Assembly (NCBI RefSeq): GCF_021261315.1
Contig: NZ_JAJSAX010000001.1
Location: forward strand, 310,001-374,000
From: Epilithonimonas sp. JDS
GTDB lineage: Bacteria; Bacteroidota; Bacteroidia; Flavobacteriales; Weeksellaceae
Reading direction: 5' to 3'
Length of the DNA: 64,000 nucleotides
The translations under genes and the position numbers were made by a program. This document shows positions 53,604-62,920 of the stretch, in pieces; position 1 is the stretch's first letter, and each line of letters opens with the position of its first letter. The notes under the pieces are model-generated. The model was not told the origin of the DNA, did not search any database, and saw only the letters and a list, made by a program, of their open reading frames with translations.

Positions 53604-54237
53604 GTTGAATTTTTATTGGTTTTGACTCTGCAAAGATACCTTTAAAGCTTTCCCGAACTTCACTTTTGGCTTTTCTGCCGCGTTTACAACCCAAAATCCA
53701 CTTTTCAACCTTCGATAATCAGTTGCTGTAAGTCAATGACAAGATTTGTTAAAATATGTTAATTTATATTCAATTTTGTTAATTAAATCATTATAAAATT
53801 AAAAACACACAAGACTTAAACACTTGATAATCAGTAAAATATTACATTTTCGAAATTAGTAAAATAATTGATTCATATAATTAATTTACAGTTTTAGGAA
53901 AAATTATTTAATAAATTCACTTAATACTTTTAATTATCTTTAACAAAACTAAATATTAACATCAAATTCATAATTAATTAGCATAAATACAGTTTCAACG
54001 ATTTAATAATTATTTAAGTTATTGATATTCAATTGTTTAAACTTAAAACACAAAAATATTAACACAATTACATAATTTTTGCTTCGAGATTAACTTGATA
54101 TTTAGTAGAAAGTATTATAATTTGAGATTATCTATCTGAGATTACATCAATTAATAAGATTAAAAATTCAGCACATTATCATAGATTCATAGGTTATGAT
54201 ACAGATAAAGTTATTTTTTAGTTCAATGACGATAAAT
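53604..54237. other. AT-rich intergenic region without genes
   Basis: About 630 bp, extremely A+T-rich, no open frame with protein-like composition on either strand. It contains runs such as TTAATTTATATTCAATTTTG and several TTAAT/AATTAA words. Apart from the -7 box for the rlpA-like gene I see no terminators or structures. It may be a promoter-rich spacer or bind nucleoid proteins. Confidence 0.5.
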
Positions 54238-54240
54238 AAA

Positions 54241-54269
54241 AAAGCGATGAATTTGTAATTCATCGCTTT
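54241..54269 (-). terminator. Rho-independent terminator after rimO
   Basis: A 13-bp perfect stem AAAGCGATGAATT/AATTCATCGCTTT with loop TGT, flanked by A-rich sequence on the left. Confidence 0.8.
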
Positions 54270-54321
54270 AAGCTTTTTGCAGTTGATTTATTATCGAAGT
54301 TTATGAAATGTAATCTTCTAA

Positions 54322-55626
54322 CTAATCCACTAACTCTCCATACAAATCAAAATCTTCCGCTGAAGTAATCTTCACATTTGCAAACTCTCCAATGGATATA
54401 TAGACATCTTTTGCAGGCACCAAAACGGTATTATCTACATCTGGAGAATCAAATTCTGTTCTACCAACGAAATAATCGCCTTCTTTTCTGTCAAAAATAC
54501 ATTTGAAAACCTTACCAACTTTCTCCTGATTTTTCTCCCAAGAGATTTGCTGCTGGATTTCCATGATTTCTTCAACTCTTCTATTTTTGACTTCGTCCGG
54601 AATATTATCTTCCAAAACATAAGCTGTTGTATTTTCTTCGTGAGAATATGTGAAACAGCCCAAACGATCAAATCTTTGATCTCTCACCCATTGTTTCAAC
54701 TCTGCAAACTTTTCGTCTGTTTCGCCAGGAAATCCTACAATCAATGTTGTTCTGATTGCCATATCCGGCACTTTTTCACGGAATTTATCAAGAAGCGCAT
54801 TCGTTTTTTCGAACGTTGTGCCACGTTTCATAGCCTTCAGCAATTCGGTGTTGATGTGCTGCAGCGGAATATCAATATAGTTACAGATTTTCGGTTCGTT
54901 TTTGATAATATCAAGAACATCTTCGGGGAAACCTGTCGGGAAAGCGTAATGAAGTCTGATCCACTCGATGCCTTCAACCTTTATCAATTCCTGAAGCAGT
55001 TCTCCCAAAGCTCTTTTCTTATAAATATCCAGACCATAGAAAGTTAAATCCTGAGCAATCAGAATTAATTCTTTCACGCCTTTTTTAGCTAATTTTTGAG
55101 TTTCGATCACAAGTTTTTCTATGGGAGTCGAAATGTGATTTCCTCTCATCAGTGGGATTGCGCAGAAAGAACAAGGACGGTCGCAGCCTTCAGAAATTTT
55201 TAGATAAGCGTAATGTTTTGGCGTGGTCGTCAATCTTTCGCCAACCAATTCGTGTTTGTAATCGGCTCCCAAATGTTTTAATAAAACAGGAAGATCTCTG
55301 GTTCCAAAATACTGATCCACATCCGGAATTTCACGAATCAAATCCGGTTTGTACCTTTCAGAAAGACAACCCGTTACAAATACTTTTTCTACTACACCTT
55401 GGTTTTTCAGATCTACATATTCCAGAATTGTGTTGATACTTTCTTCCTTTGCATTATCTATAAATCCGCAGGTATTGATAACTACAATATCACCTTTTTC
55501 TTCGTGAACTACTTTTTTACCGTTAGCCTCCAGCTGTCCCATCAGAACTTCTGAGTCATAGACGTTTTTGGAACATCCAAGAGTGACGATATTTATTTTT
55601 TTCTTACCTGTTGATTTCGTACGCAT
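54322..55626 (-). CDS. rimO: ribosomal protein S12 methylthiotransferase
   Basis: 434 residues. Methylthiotransferase domain with Cys18, Cys53 and Cys87 (LGCSKN, NTCGFI, TGCLSE), radical-SAM C148-x3-C152-x2-C155 (CDRPCSFCAIP), and a C-terminal TRAM domain (about 365-434). SKNxYDSE distinguishes RimO from MiaB. It methylthiolates Asp in ribosomal protein S12. The length fits the family. CAAATTTA (55646) reads as a -7 box on this strand. Confidence 0.95.
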   Translation of the reverse strand: MRTKSTGKKKINIVTLGCSKNVYDSEVLMGQLEANGKKVVHEEKGDIVVINTCGFIDNAKEESINTILEYVDLKNQGVVEKVFVTGCLSERYKPDLIREIPDVDQYFGTRDLPVLLKHLGADYKHELVGERLTTTPKHYAYLKISEGCDRPCSFCAIPLMRGNHISTPIEKLVIETQKLAKKGVKELILIAQDLTFYGLDIYKKRALGELLQELIKVEGIEWIRLHYAFPTGFPEDVLDIIKNEPKICNYIDIPLQHINTELLKAMKRGTTFEKTNALLDKFREKVPDMAIRTTLIVGFPGETDEKFAELKQWVRDQRFDRLGCFTYSHEENTTAYVLEDNIPDEVKNRRVEEIMEIQQQISWEKNQEKVGKVFKCIFDRKEGDYFVGRTEFDSPDVDNTVLVPAKDVYISIGEFANVKITSAEDFDLYGELVD

Positions 55627-55663
55627 TTATAAAAATTTGAGGTTGCAAATTTAGTGATAAAAA

Positions 55664-55687
55664 AAAGAACCAAAAATTTGGTTCTTT
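55664..55687 (-). terminator. Rho-independent terminator of the polysaccharide cluster
   Basis: AAAGAACCAAA pairs with TTTGGTTCTTT, with an A-run on the left giving a T-run for leftward transcription; 30 bp past the WcaJ-like stop. Confidence 0.75.
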
Positions 55688-55716
55688 CTATTTAGATTGT
55701 TTTTAAACAAATTGAT

Positions 55717-57108
55717 TTAATAAGCCTGTTCATCTCCCTTTACAATATTATAGAATGTAAGGAATACAATTTTAAGATCCAAAAAGAATGACCAGTTTTG
55801 GATGTACCAAATATCCTTTTCAATCCTCTTCTCCATATCTTTGTCAGAGAATATCTCTCCACGCGAACCCATTACCTGCGCCCAGCCAGTAATTCCTGGC
55901 TTTACGATATGTCTTAGCATATATTTTTTTGTAATTTTGGAATACTGCTCAGTCTGTGAAAGCATATGCGGCCTTGGCCCCACGACTGACATATCTCCTA
56001 TTAGTACATTTATAAATTGAGGAAGTTCGTCTATACTTGTTTTTCTAATGAATTTACCAAATTTCGTTATTCTGCTGTCACCCTTTTTTGCCATAGCATA
56101 ATCTGAGGTACTATTAATTGCCATACTTCTAAACTTGATACAGTTAAAAGGCTCATTTTTGATTCCTGATCTTTTTTGAAGGAAAAATACAGATCCTTTA
56201 CTTTCTATTTTAATGATTAAAGCCACAATTGGAACAAGCCAAGAAAGAATAAATACAATGACAAATAGTGAAAAAACTATATCAAAAAATCTTTTAAATA
56301 TTTGATTTTCAGAATTCGTAAGAGGTTCTGGCATTAATTTCAGAAATGGAACACCTTGAATGATATCAAAAGAATGAGGTCCCATATTGATATATTTAAA
56401 ATCCGGAACGATATAAATTCTTATCATTTTGTGCTCTGCAACGTGGACAATCTCGTTGTATAATTCCTCATCAATTGAGTCGTCACAAAGAATGATATTA
56501 TCAATTTTTTCATTTTCCAAATCTTCCAAGAGACTATTTATATCTCCCAAATATTTACCTTTCCCACTTGAACTTTCTAGAGAATAGAAACCCCGGATTC
56601 CCATAGACGATCTAATCTCCTCATTAGATAAAATCGTTTTTGAAAAATTATTTTTACCAATCAAAATTGTATTGACTGAATTAATGCTTCTAGTAATCTT
56701 AATTCTATATTTTTTCCTGATTAAGAATATCACTATTCTACCCAAAACCATCATAGAAGTAACCAACAGTAAATACTTTACAGTAAACCAAATACTAATT
56801 GATTTTGAATAGATTAAAGTATTATAAAAGAAGAAGAATATGATAAAAATTAATAAAGCCTTGAATAATGAACTAAAGTGTTTTGCAGAATCTTTGTAAT
56901 AAGAATCTGCATATAATTTCACCAATTTTGAAATGATATACCAAGAGAAATTCAGAATTAACAACTGAGTTTTATAATCTGGTTTAATAACAGAAATCTC
57001 CGAAGGACTAATAAAAAAATTAATCCCTAACAGAAAGATAATATTAATAATTATATAATCTCCAAATACAAGGTATTTGGTTAATTTTCTCAAGAAATAA
57101 AGAGGCAT
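55717..57108 (-). CDS. undecaprenyl-phosphate sugar phosphotransferase (WcaJ-type)
   Basis: 463 residues. Four N-terminal membrane helices (about 10-130), a soluble CoA-binding-like Rossmann part (about 140-255), one more helix (about 270-300), then the catalytic sugar-transferase domain with KIESKGSVFFLQKRSG, FNCIKFRSM, GKFIRKTSIDELPQFINV and VGPRPH. It moves a sugar phosphate onto the lipid carrier to start capsule or exopolysaccharide units. As the last gene of the leftward cluster it points to the cluster's role. Confidence 0.9.
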   Translation of the reverse strand: MPLYFLRKLTKYLVFGDYIIINIIFLLGINFFISPSEISVIKPDYKTQLLILNFSWYIISKLVKLYADSYYKDSAKHFSSLFKALLIFIIFFFFYNTLIYSKSISIWFTVKYLLLVTSMMVLGRIVIFLIRKKYRIKITRSINSVNTILIGKNNFSKTILSNEEIRSSMGIRGFYSLESSSGKGKYLGDINSLLEDLENEKIDNIILCDDSIDEELYNEIVHVAEHKMIRIYIVPDFKYINMGPHSFDIIQGVPFLKLMPEPLTNSENQIFKRFFDIVFSLFVIVFILSWLVPIVALIIKIESKGSVFFLQKRSGIKNEPFNCIKFRSMAINSTSDYAMAKKGDSRITKFGKFIRKTSIDELPQFINVLIGDMSVVGPRPHMLSQTEQYSKITKKYMLRHIVKPGITGWAQVMGSRGEIFSDKDMEKRIEKDIWYIQNWSFFLDLKIVFLTFYNIVKGDEQAY

Positions 57109-57232
57109 ATTTTAAAATATGAAGTATTTTTTTTCAATTTCATTAGTACACTTTGGGGTTTTTACTTTGCCAAAATATGTTAATTTCAAATATAACATTA
57201 ATTTAACAAAATAATAAAAAATAAGTACTAAA

Positions 57233-57778
57233 TTAAAAATTGTGCTCAGAAAATGTGGTAAGAACTGCATCTTTATCTGAGAGAATTACATCTTCAGCTG
57301 GCAGTTTCCAATCCACATTAATTTGGGGATCATTCCAAAGCACACCTCCTTCGGATTCTTTATTATAGAAATTATCACATTTATAAGCAAAAACGGCAGT
57401 CTCACTCAAGACTGAAAAACCATGTCCAAAACCTCTAGGTACATATAGTTGAAGTTTATTCTCTGGCGTCAATTCTATGCCAAACCATTTTCCGAAAGTT
57501 GGAGAGTCTTCACGCAGATCTACAGCGACATCGAATACTTTACCTTCGAGGCAGGAAACCAATTTTGCCTGTGCATGTTCACCTTTTTGTAAATGCAATC
57601 CCCTTAGTACACCATAGGAAGATTTGGATATATTGTCTTGAACGAAGTGACCATTAAGTCCTGTTTCCTGTTCGAATTTTTTTTCGTTGTACTTTTCGAA
57701 GAAATAGCCTCGATCATCCTCAAAAACAGTTGGTTCGATAATATAACAATCCTTAAGTGGTGTTTCTTTTATTTTCAT
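57233..57778 (-). CDS. rfbC: dTDP-4-dehydrorhamnose 3,5-epimerase
   Basis: 181 residues, typical RmlC cupin. IEPTVFEDDRGYFFEKYNEK, VLRGLHLQKGEHAQAKLVSC with the catalytic His (GLHLQ), FDVAVDLR, GFGHGFSVLS and the Tyr in FAYKCDNFY. It makes dTDP-L-rhamnose precursor; rfbA, B and D are not in this window. It overlaps the preceding cytidylyltransferase gene by 4 bp. Confidence 0.93.
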   Translation of the reverse strand: MKIKETPLKDCYIIEPTVFEDDRGYFFEKYNEKKFEQETGLNGHFVQDNISKSSYGVLRGLHLQKGEHAQAKLVSCLEGKVFDVAVDLREDSPTFGKWFGIELTPENKLQLYVPRGFGHGFSVLSETAVFAYKCDNFYNKESEGGVLWNDPQINVDWKLPAEDVILSDKDAVLTTFSEHNF

Positions 57779-58233
57779 ACGATCTGTTTTCCTAATGTTG
57801 AATCAAGTTTTTTTAGTTCCTGCTCAAAAACGGATTTCTTAAGCGCTGAGCTGGAAAATCTATGATCTCTTTTATTATAAAAAATTTCTATACCTTTTTT
57901 TTCGCAGTATTCCTTTCCTGTGAAATTTTTATCTTTATAATCACTGCCAATAATACGTACATCTACAACAAATGACTGCAAAATATCCATAAGATCTTCC
58001 TCTGTATTATAGGGAATAATCTCATCTACATCTTTACAAGCCTTAAGTTGAATATACCTTTCTACAATGGATTGAGATGGTCTGTTCTTATTCGGGCGGT
58101 CGAAGGTTGGATCCAGTTGTAAGCCAACAATTAGGTAATCACAAACAGTTTTTGCTTCTTCCAACATTTTTATATGACCTGCGTGAAGTAAATCAAAAGA
58201 AGAAAATGTGATTCCAACTTTTTGTGTTTTCAT
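57775..58233 (-). CDS. cytidylyltransferase-like nucleotidyltransferase (TagD/RfaE type)
   Basis: 152 residues from the ATG at 58233; the frame opens earlier at 58263. TFSSFDLLHAGHIKMLEEAK is the HxGH-type nucleotide-binding motif (LHAGH), and RFSSSALKK resembles the second motif (ISSTxx-like). Glycerol-3-phosphate cytidylyltransferase or a similar activation of a polysaccharide building block is likely. It overlaps rfbC by 4 bp, so it is part of the cluster. Confidence 0.75.
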   Translation of the reverse strand: MKTQKVGITFSSFDLLHAGHIKMLEEAKTVCDYLIVGLQLDPTFDRPNKNRPSQSIVERYIQLKACKDVDEIIPYNTEEDLMDILQSFVVDVRIIGSDYKDKNFTGKEYCEKKGIEIFYNKRDHRFSSSALKKSVFEQELKKLDSTLGKQIV

Positions 58234-58583
58234 AAGTTTTAGTTTATTACGACAAAAGTACAAAAAATATTAATTAAATCATTCCAATTATGATTTACAA
58301 TCTTTATTTGTAAGTTTGATCAAACATCTAATTAATTCGTTATGCTGCATAGCAAGGATATGGGCTTGGGAGGTGGTATAAAATTAATTAAATCAAAAAA
58401 TGTTAACATAATTAATGTGACGGATACAAAAATCTTAATGCTAATGTGGAAATTAAGTCATTCAACTCTAATGTAACTGTAAAATTCAGTATAACTGAAA
58501 GATAAACTCGATTATTATAGATTACAATAATCAACAGAAATGAGATACGGCCTGTTTTAAGAAAAAGTTTGGAGGTAATAATA
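58234..58583. other. intergenic region inside the polysaccharide cluster
   Basis: 350 bp, AT-rich. The only frame of note is a 44-codon plus-strand stretch (58342-58476, MLHSKDMGLGG...), against the direction of the cluster and without support. It probably contains a promoter for the cytidylyltransferase-rfbC-wcaJ part, but I cannot place one. Confidence 0.4.
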
Positions 58584-59552
58584 TTATTTCAAAAACTGAT
58601 TGTCGTTGTCTGCATACCAGTCTTTTAAAGCTTCCTCGAATTTATATTTAAACTTATAGGGAGATTTCGCTAATTTTTCGCCACTAATATTTGTGGATAT
58701 CATCAGTTTTTTCACTCTGTCGGGGTGGATTCCCAATTTTTTCCCACCCAGATTTCCAATAATTACGGCTGCGGATTTCAAAATAGGTGCAGGAATTTTG
58801 GGAACAAAACGTTTTGTATTTGTCACCTTCATCATTGTTTCAGCAATTTCTTCAATGGTAAAAGCTGGAAAATAAGCACAATTGTAAATCTCACAATCGG
58901 TTTTATTCTCATCTAAACGGAACAGCATAAAGTTCACCAATTCTTTCACATAGATACAAGCTTTTACCGTATCTTTTCTTCCCGGATATAAAAATTTTCT
59001 ACCCTTGATTCCCCAATACAGTCTTGTGAAATTTCCGTTTTCGCCTTTCCCGAAAACAACGCCCGGTCGCAGAATGGTCAATTGTCTCTCCTCTTCTTTT
59101 TTGATGTGCCAAGCCATATGAATTTTTTCCGCCACAAACTTGGAAATGCCATACGGCGTATTTGGCGTAGGCAGCGTATCTTCAGTTTTAACATCTTCTG
59201 ATGCTCCATAAGGGGCAATAGATGAAGTGAAAATTATTTTCTTAATGTTAAATTGATCTGCAAACGCCGTTACATTTTCAGCACCTTTAATATTGGTTTC
59301 AAAATATTCGTGGTCGGGATGTCCTGGTGTTGTATGAACTGCAGAAAAATTAAAAATGATATCATTTTCAGATACAGGAACATTAATGTTAATTTCTAAT
59401 CTTACATCACAATAAATAAAAACAGATTTACCATTGTGCAGATTTTCTCTTATATCAAGATTGTAAATTTTAGAATTTGGATTTTTTTCTAATAAATAAT
59501 TGATTAGATGAGTTCCTATGAAGCCTGAGCCTCCAAATATAAAATAATTCAT
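58584..59552 (-). CDS. NAD-dependent epimerase/dehydratase (extended SDR)
   Basis: 322 residues. Rossmann motif GGSGFIGTHLI near the start, TSSIAPYGASE and the YGISKFVAEK catalytic Tyr-x3-Lys (about 140). It modifies a nucleotide-activated sugar, such as epimerisation or dehydration; substrate unknown. It belongs to the polysaccharide cluster and is separated from the glycosyltransferase by 125 bp. Confidence 0.88.
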   Translation of the reverse strand: MNYFIFGGSGFIGTHLINYLLEKNPNSKIYNLDIRENLHNGKSVFIYCDVRLEININVPVSENDIIFNFSAVHTTPGHPDHEYFETNIKGAENVTAFADQFNIKKIIFTSSIAPYGASEDVKTEDTLPTPNTPYGISKFVAEKIHMAWHIKKEEERQLTILRPGVVFGKGENGNFTRLYWGIKGRKFLYPGRKDTVKACIYVKELVNFMLFRLDENKTDCEIYNCAYFPAFTIEEIAETMMKVTNTKRFVPKIPAPILKSAAVIIGNLGGKKLGIHPDRVKKLMISTNISGEKLAKSPYKFKYKFEEALKDWYADNDNQFLK

Positions 59553-59676
59553 TAATTGTGTTGATTAGCTTATTCAAAAATATACAACTGTCACATAATA
59601 GTTGTAATGTCCATTTGTTTCTATATATTAACCGCAATGAAGAAATGACTATGTTCAGAAAATAAAAATAGTATGA

Positions 59677-60750
59677 CTAAGATTTGTAAATTTTAATTAA
59701 CTCTTCAAAATTTTTGTCTTTATCAAACAATTCTTTGCATCGTTCAAAGGAAGCTTTACCCATCTCTTCTCTGATTGGGCTATTTTGCAATTTCCTAATA
59801 GCCTCAACTGCCTCATCCATAGAATTAACGAGAAATCCGGTTTTACCATCTTCGACCGAGTCCTTATTACCAACTATATTGCTTGCTACAATAGGTTTCC
59901 CTAATGCCATAGCTTCTAAAATGGCTATAGAAAGCCCCTCCCACAAAGAAACTTGTAAATATACATCAAATGCAGAAGCTCGAGTAAGTAGTTCTTGTCT
60001 AGTGCCAACCCAACCCGTAATTGTAATATTAGGAGCAGTAATCTGATTTGCCAATTCTCCATTTCCAATCCAAACAAAATCTACGTCTGGCATTTTGAGT
60101 GCAATCTCATTAAATCCTTGTGGATTCTTTTGTGCATGAAGAACACCAATAGTACCTACAGTGAATCTTTTATTCTGGGTTTTATCTTGGGTGAAAATTT
60201 GGTTTTTAAAGTCTATACCATTTCTAACAAAATAGGTTTTTCCAATCTTTCTTGCAAACTTCAACTCCGTTTCTCCAGATCCAATTGTAATTCCACCGAA
60301 AAAAAGTTGTACAGACTTCTCAATAAGTCGAAATATTTTTTGTGAGGATGGTGATATGTCCTGTCTTAAAAATGCATAGCCATGAGGAGAGTAGAAAATT
60401 TTATCTCTTTTCAAAATACCGACCGCTGCCATTCTACCTAGTACACCTGCCTTAGAGGAGTGCAGATGTAAGATATCGGGTTTTTCTACTTTTAAAATTT
60501 TTCTTAGTTCGAGGAATGATTGGATGTCGGTTTTCGGATTGATGTCCCGAGTCATTTGAAGTTTGATAAATTTTATTTTATCCGAAAAATCATCCTTTAT
60601 TTTAGATTCATCTAACACATCTCTTTTACTATAAATAATAATAATTTCATGATCTTCAGCACCATGAGCATGAATAATAAAGGATGTCAAATCCCTCAAG
60701 TAAGTATAGATCCCTGTACTGAAAGCCTCTGCAATATGTAAGATTTTCAT
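59677..60750 (-). CDS. glycosyltransferase family 4
   Basis: 357 residues with the GT-B fold. N-terminal ILHIAEAFSTGIYTYLRDL, middle RNGIDFKNQ and TVGTIGVLHAQKNPQGF, then the donor-binding SLWEGLSIAILEAMALGKPIVASNIVGN with the E-x7-E pattern. It adds a sugar to the growing lipid-linked repeat on the cytoplasmic side. Donor and acceptor unknown. Confidence 0.92.
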   Translation of the reverse strand: MKILHIAEAFSTGIYTYLRDLTSFIIHAHGAEDHEIIIIYSKRDVLDESKIKDDFSDKIKFIKLQMTRDINPKTDIQSFLELRKILKVEKPDILHLHSSKAGVLGRMAAVGILKRDKIFYSPHGYAFLRQDISPSSQKIFRLIEKSVQLFFGGITIGSGETELKFARKIGKTYFVRNGIDFKNQIFTQDKTQNKRFTVGTIGVLHAQKNPQGFNEIALKMPDVDFVWIGNGELANQITAPNITITGWVGTRQELLTRASAFDVYLQVSLWEGLSIAILEAMALGKPIVASNIVGNKDSVEDGKTGFLVNSMDEAVEAIRKLQNSPIREEMGKASFERCKELFDKDKNFEELIKIYKS

Positions 60751-60769
60751 AAAAATTGTGTTGTTAGTT

Positions 60770-62107
60770 TTATCTATTTATCTTTAGCAAATACACAGAT
60801 TCTGTATCAATATTACTCAACTTAATGTTTGCATTACTATTGTTTAGAGAGACTGAGCCTGACTTTATTTTAATTGGTAAAGATAATTCTTTTTGTTCAG
60901 TATCCGGAATCTTAAAAAGAGTATAATTAATTTTATTTGATTTGGAAAATAAAGGTGATTTTTTGATTGACTTTAGATTAATCTGAAAGGATGAAGCCAT
61001 TTTTCCCAAGTTTCCAAATAATATATTAGCAGAATTAGTATTTTCAGAGAGATAAGAAATGGCAACGGTTTTTTCCGAATCAACGCCTGTATTAAGTCTA
61101 TTATTTAAACTTTCTGCATAATATTTGTAAACCCACCAAACAGATCTGGGTTTGCCTTGTGGTGTTAATAGTCCGCCTATAGAATTATTCCAGCAAGTAT
61201 TTTCATTCTGTGCTGGAGGAGCATCCCCACAAGTTTTGCAACCTACAACTCCTAAATTATCCAATACATTGATATAGGCTAATGATGTTAACGGTTTGAA
61301 ATAATCATCTGATCCTACAAACTCCGGTATCATAACATCTCTTATTTTTAAATTCGGAAATTTTTTTATCAAATCTTGTCTTACAAAATTTATTGTATTA
61401 CTCATTTTTAGAGCATCATCAATACCATTTAGCTCAAGCTGATGCCAATTCAACAAATCTAATTTAATATGATTACTGTTACAAAATTCTAAAAATTCCT
61501 TAAAAAAAACTTCTTTAAATGAAGTAGTTGATGGGCCTGTAATAATAGCATCATTACCTCCCGGCAAGGATCTAATTTTATCATGAATTAATTTGAAAGT
61601 CTCAAAAAAATCTTGTCTAGATCCTTCAAAAAAAACTTCGATATCGGGCTCATTCCACAGGTCATAGATGACCTCATTACCGTTTTCTTTATATAACTCT
61701 TCTACCAAAGTGAGTAAAGTTTTTTTATCAGAATAGGGTTTTTTCCATTGTGATGATTTATGAAAGAAGAAATCTGTAACAACAAGGATAGGCTTGATAT
61801 TATACTTTTTTAGAATTTTCATCTGTTCTAATCTGGTATTTTTGTCTTTCATTGCACTGCCTATTCTCCAGTATGCGGGTTTTAGAGCAATAATATCTTT
61901 TTCTAATGGTTTTAGATCGTTGAAGTGTAAAAATCCAATAGTAGATTTTTTTTCGGTTGTTTTTTGAGAAAAATCTATTTCTACTTTTTTTTGAGAAAAA
62001 AGGAAGTTAGAAACCAATAATAGGAGTAACACCAAAACTAAACTACAAAATATAACTTTGGGTAATTTTTGACTTGTAATTTGATATATAATATTATTTT
62101 TTTTCAT
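60770..62107 (-). CDS. membrane-anchored GH39-like glycoside hydrolase
   Basis: 445 residues. One N-terminal membrane helix (about 18-38; FCSLVLVLLLLLVSNFLF), so the catalytic part is outside. The clan-A barrel shows YDLWNEPDIEVFF with acid/base Glu153 and DVMIPEFVGSD with Glu262 as likely nucleophile. The repertoire recalls PslG-type GH39 enzymes encoded inside polysaccharide clusters, which trim or release polymer. The C-terminal part (about 370-445) is beta-rich. Confidence 0.7.
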   Translation of the reverse strand: MKKNNIIYQITSQKLPKVIFCSLVLVLLLLLVSNFLFSQKKVEIDFSQKTTEKKSTIGFLHFNDLKPLEKDIIALKPAYWRIGSAMKDKNTRLEQMKILKKYNIKPILVVTDFFFHKSSQWKKPYSDKKTLLTLVEELYKENGNEVIYDLWNEPDIEVFFEGSRQDFFETFKLIHDKIRSLPGGNDAIITGPSTTSFKEVFFKEFLEFCNSNHIKLDLLNWHQLELNGIDDALKMSNTINFVRQDLIKKFPNLKIRDVMIPEFVGSDDYFKPLTSLAYINVLDNLGVVGCKTCGDAPPAQNENTCWNNSIGGLLTPQGKPRSVWWVYKYYAESLNNRLNTGVDSEKTVAISYLSENTNSANILFGNLGKMASSFQINLKSIKKSPLFSKSNKINYTLFKIPDTEQKELSLPIKIKSGSVSLNNSNANIKLSNIDTESVYLLKINR

Positions 62108-62130
62108 ATTCTGTGTTTTCTATTATTGTA

Positions 62131-62859
62131 TCAAATAATTTTCAATTTATGTTTGAAATAATATAATGCAATATTATTAAAAATAACTAATCTTTTATAC
62201 AACTTGCCCAATAAAGGTCTATTACTTTTTTTAATTGTTGTTACTGTATTATCATTTCTTCTGTATAATACAAGGGGTTGGTTAATAAATTTTACTTTAC
62301 CAACAATTTCTCCCACAAAACCCAACCAAATATCAAATGCCACTTCCCTATTTTTCGGAAATGGCAATGCTTTTTCTAGGACTTTTCTTCGCAAAGCCAT
62401 AGAATATCCGTAATAGGTGTTATATCCCAGATTTTTGAAAATGCCCGATCCAGAATTAAAGATACTAAAAAAAGATTCATTTGTAACATTTAAAAATTCA
62501 TCTGTTACTTTAGAGTCAGAAACCACCAGATCATAGTCTTGTAAATATGCCGTTATCGTTTTTACTTTATTTGGTAACCAGACATCATCTTGATCCGAAA
62601 GAAATATAATATCTCCTTCTGCATGTCGCAGTGCATTTTCAAAATTAGATGTAAATCCCTTTTGTCCTTGGTTTAAGAATATTTTTATTCTATAATCATT
62701 GATGTTTTTTATTACCTCTATGGTCTTATCGGTTGAGTGGTCATCAGAAATCACGATTTCATCATTATCACTTAGTTGTACAAGTATAGATTGTAATTGT
62801 TCTTCAATATATTTTTCTCCATTGTATGTTGCCATACAAACGCTTTTTTTCATATTCAA
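62131..62859 (-). CDS. glycosyltransferase family 2
   Basis: 242 residues (a second ATG two codons in). VCMATYNGEKYIEEQLQSIL, DEIVISDDHSTDKT, DIIFLSDQDDVW (DxD-type metal motif) and RREVAFDIWLG-like NREVAFDIWLGFVG are GT-A features. A rhamnosyltransferase-like role would fit rfbC but is not shown. Confidence 0.9.
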   Translation of the reverse strand: MNMKKSVCMATYNGEKYIEEQLQSILVQLSDNDEIVISDDHSTDKTIEVIKNINDYRIKIFLNQGQKGFTSNFENALRHAEGDIIFLSDQDDVWLPNKVKTITAYLQDYDLVVSDSKVTDEFLNVTNESFFSIFNSGSGIFKNLGYNTYYGYSMALRRKVLEKALPFPKNREVAFDIWLGFVGEIVGKVKFINQPLVLYRRNDNTVTTIKKSNRPLLGKLYKRLVIFNNIALYYFKHKLKII

Positions 62860-62920
62860 TAGTTATTAATTGTGCGATAATCGTTTATAAAATCTTACTT
62901 CAAAAAATTACAAAATTAAT

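Noticed and set aside
58342-58476. 44-codon plus-strand frame in the polysaccharide cluster gap
   Set aside because: Short, against the direction of the cluster, no signal, family or start context that would support it.
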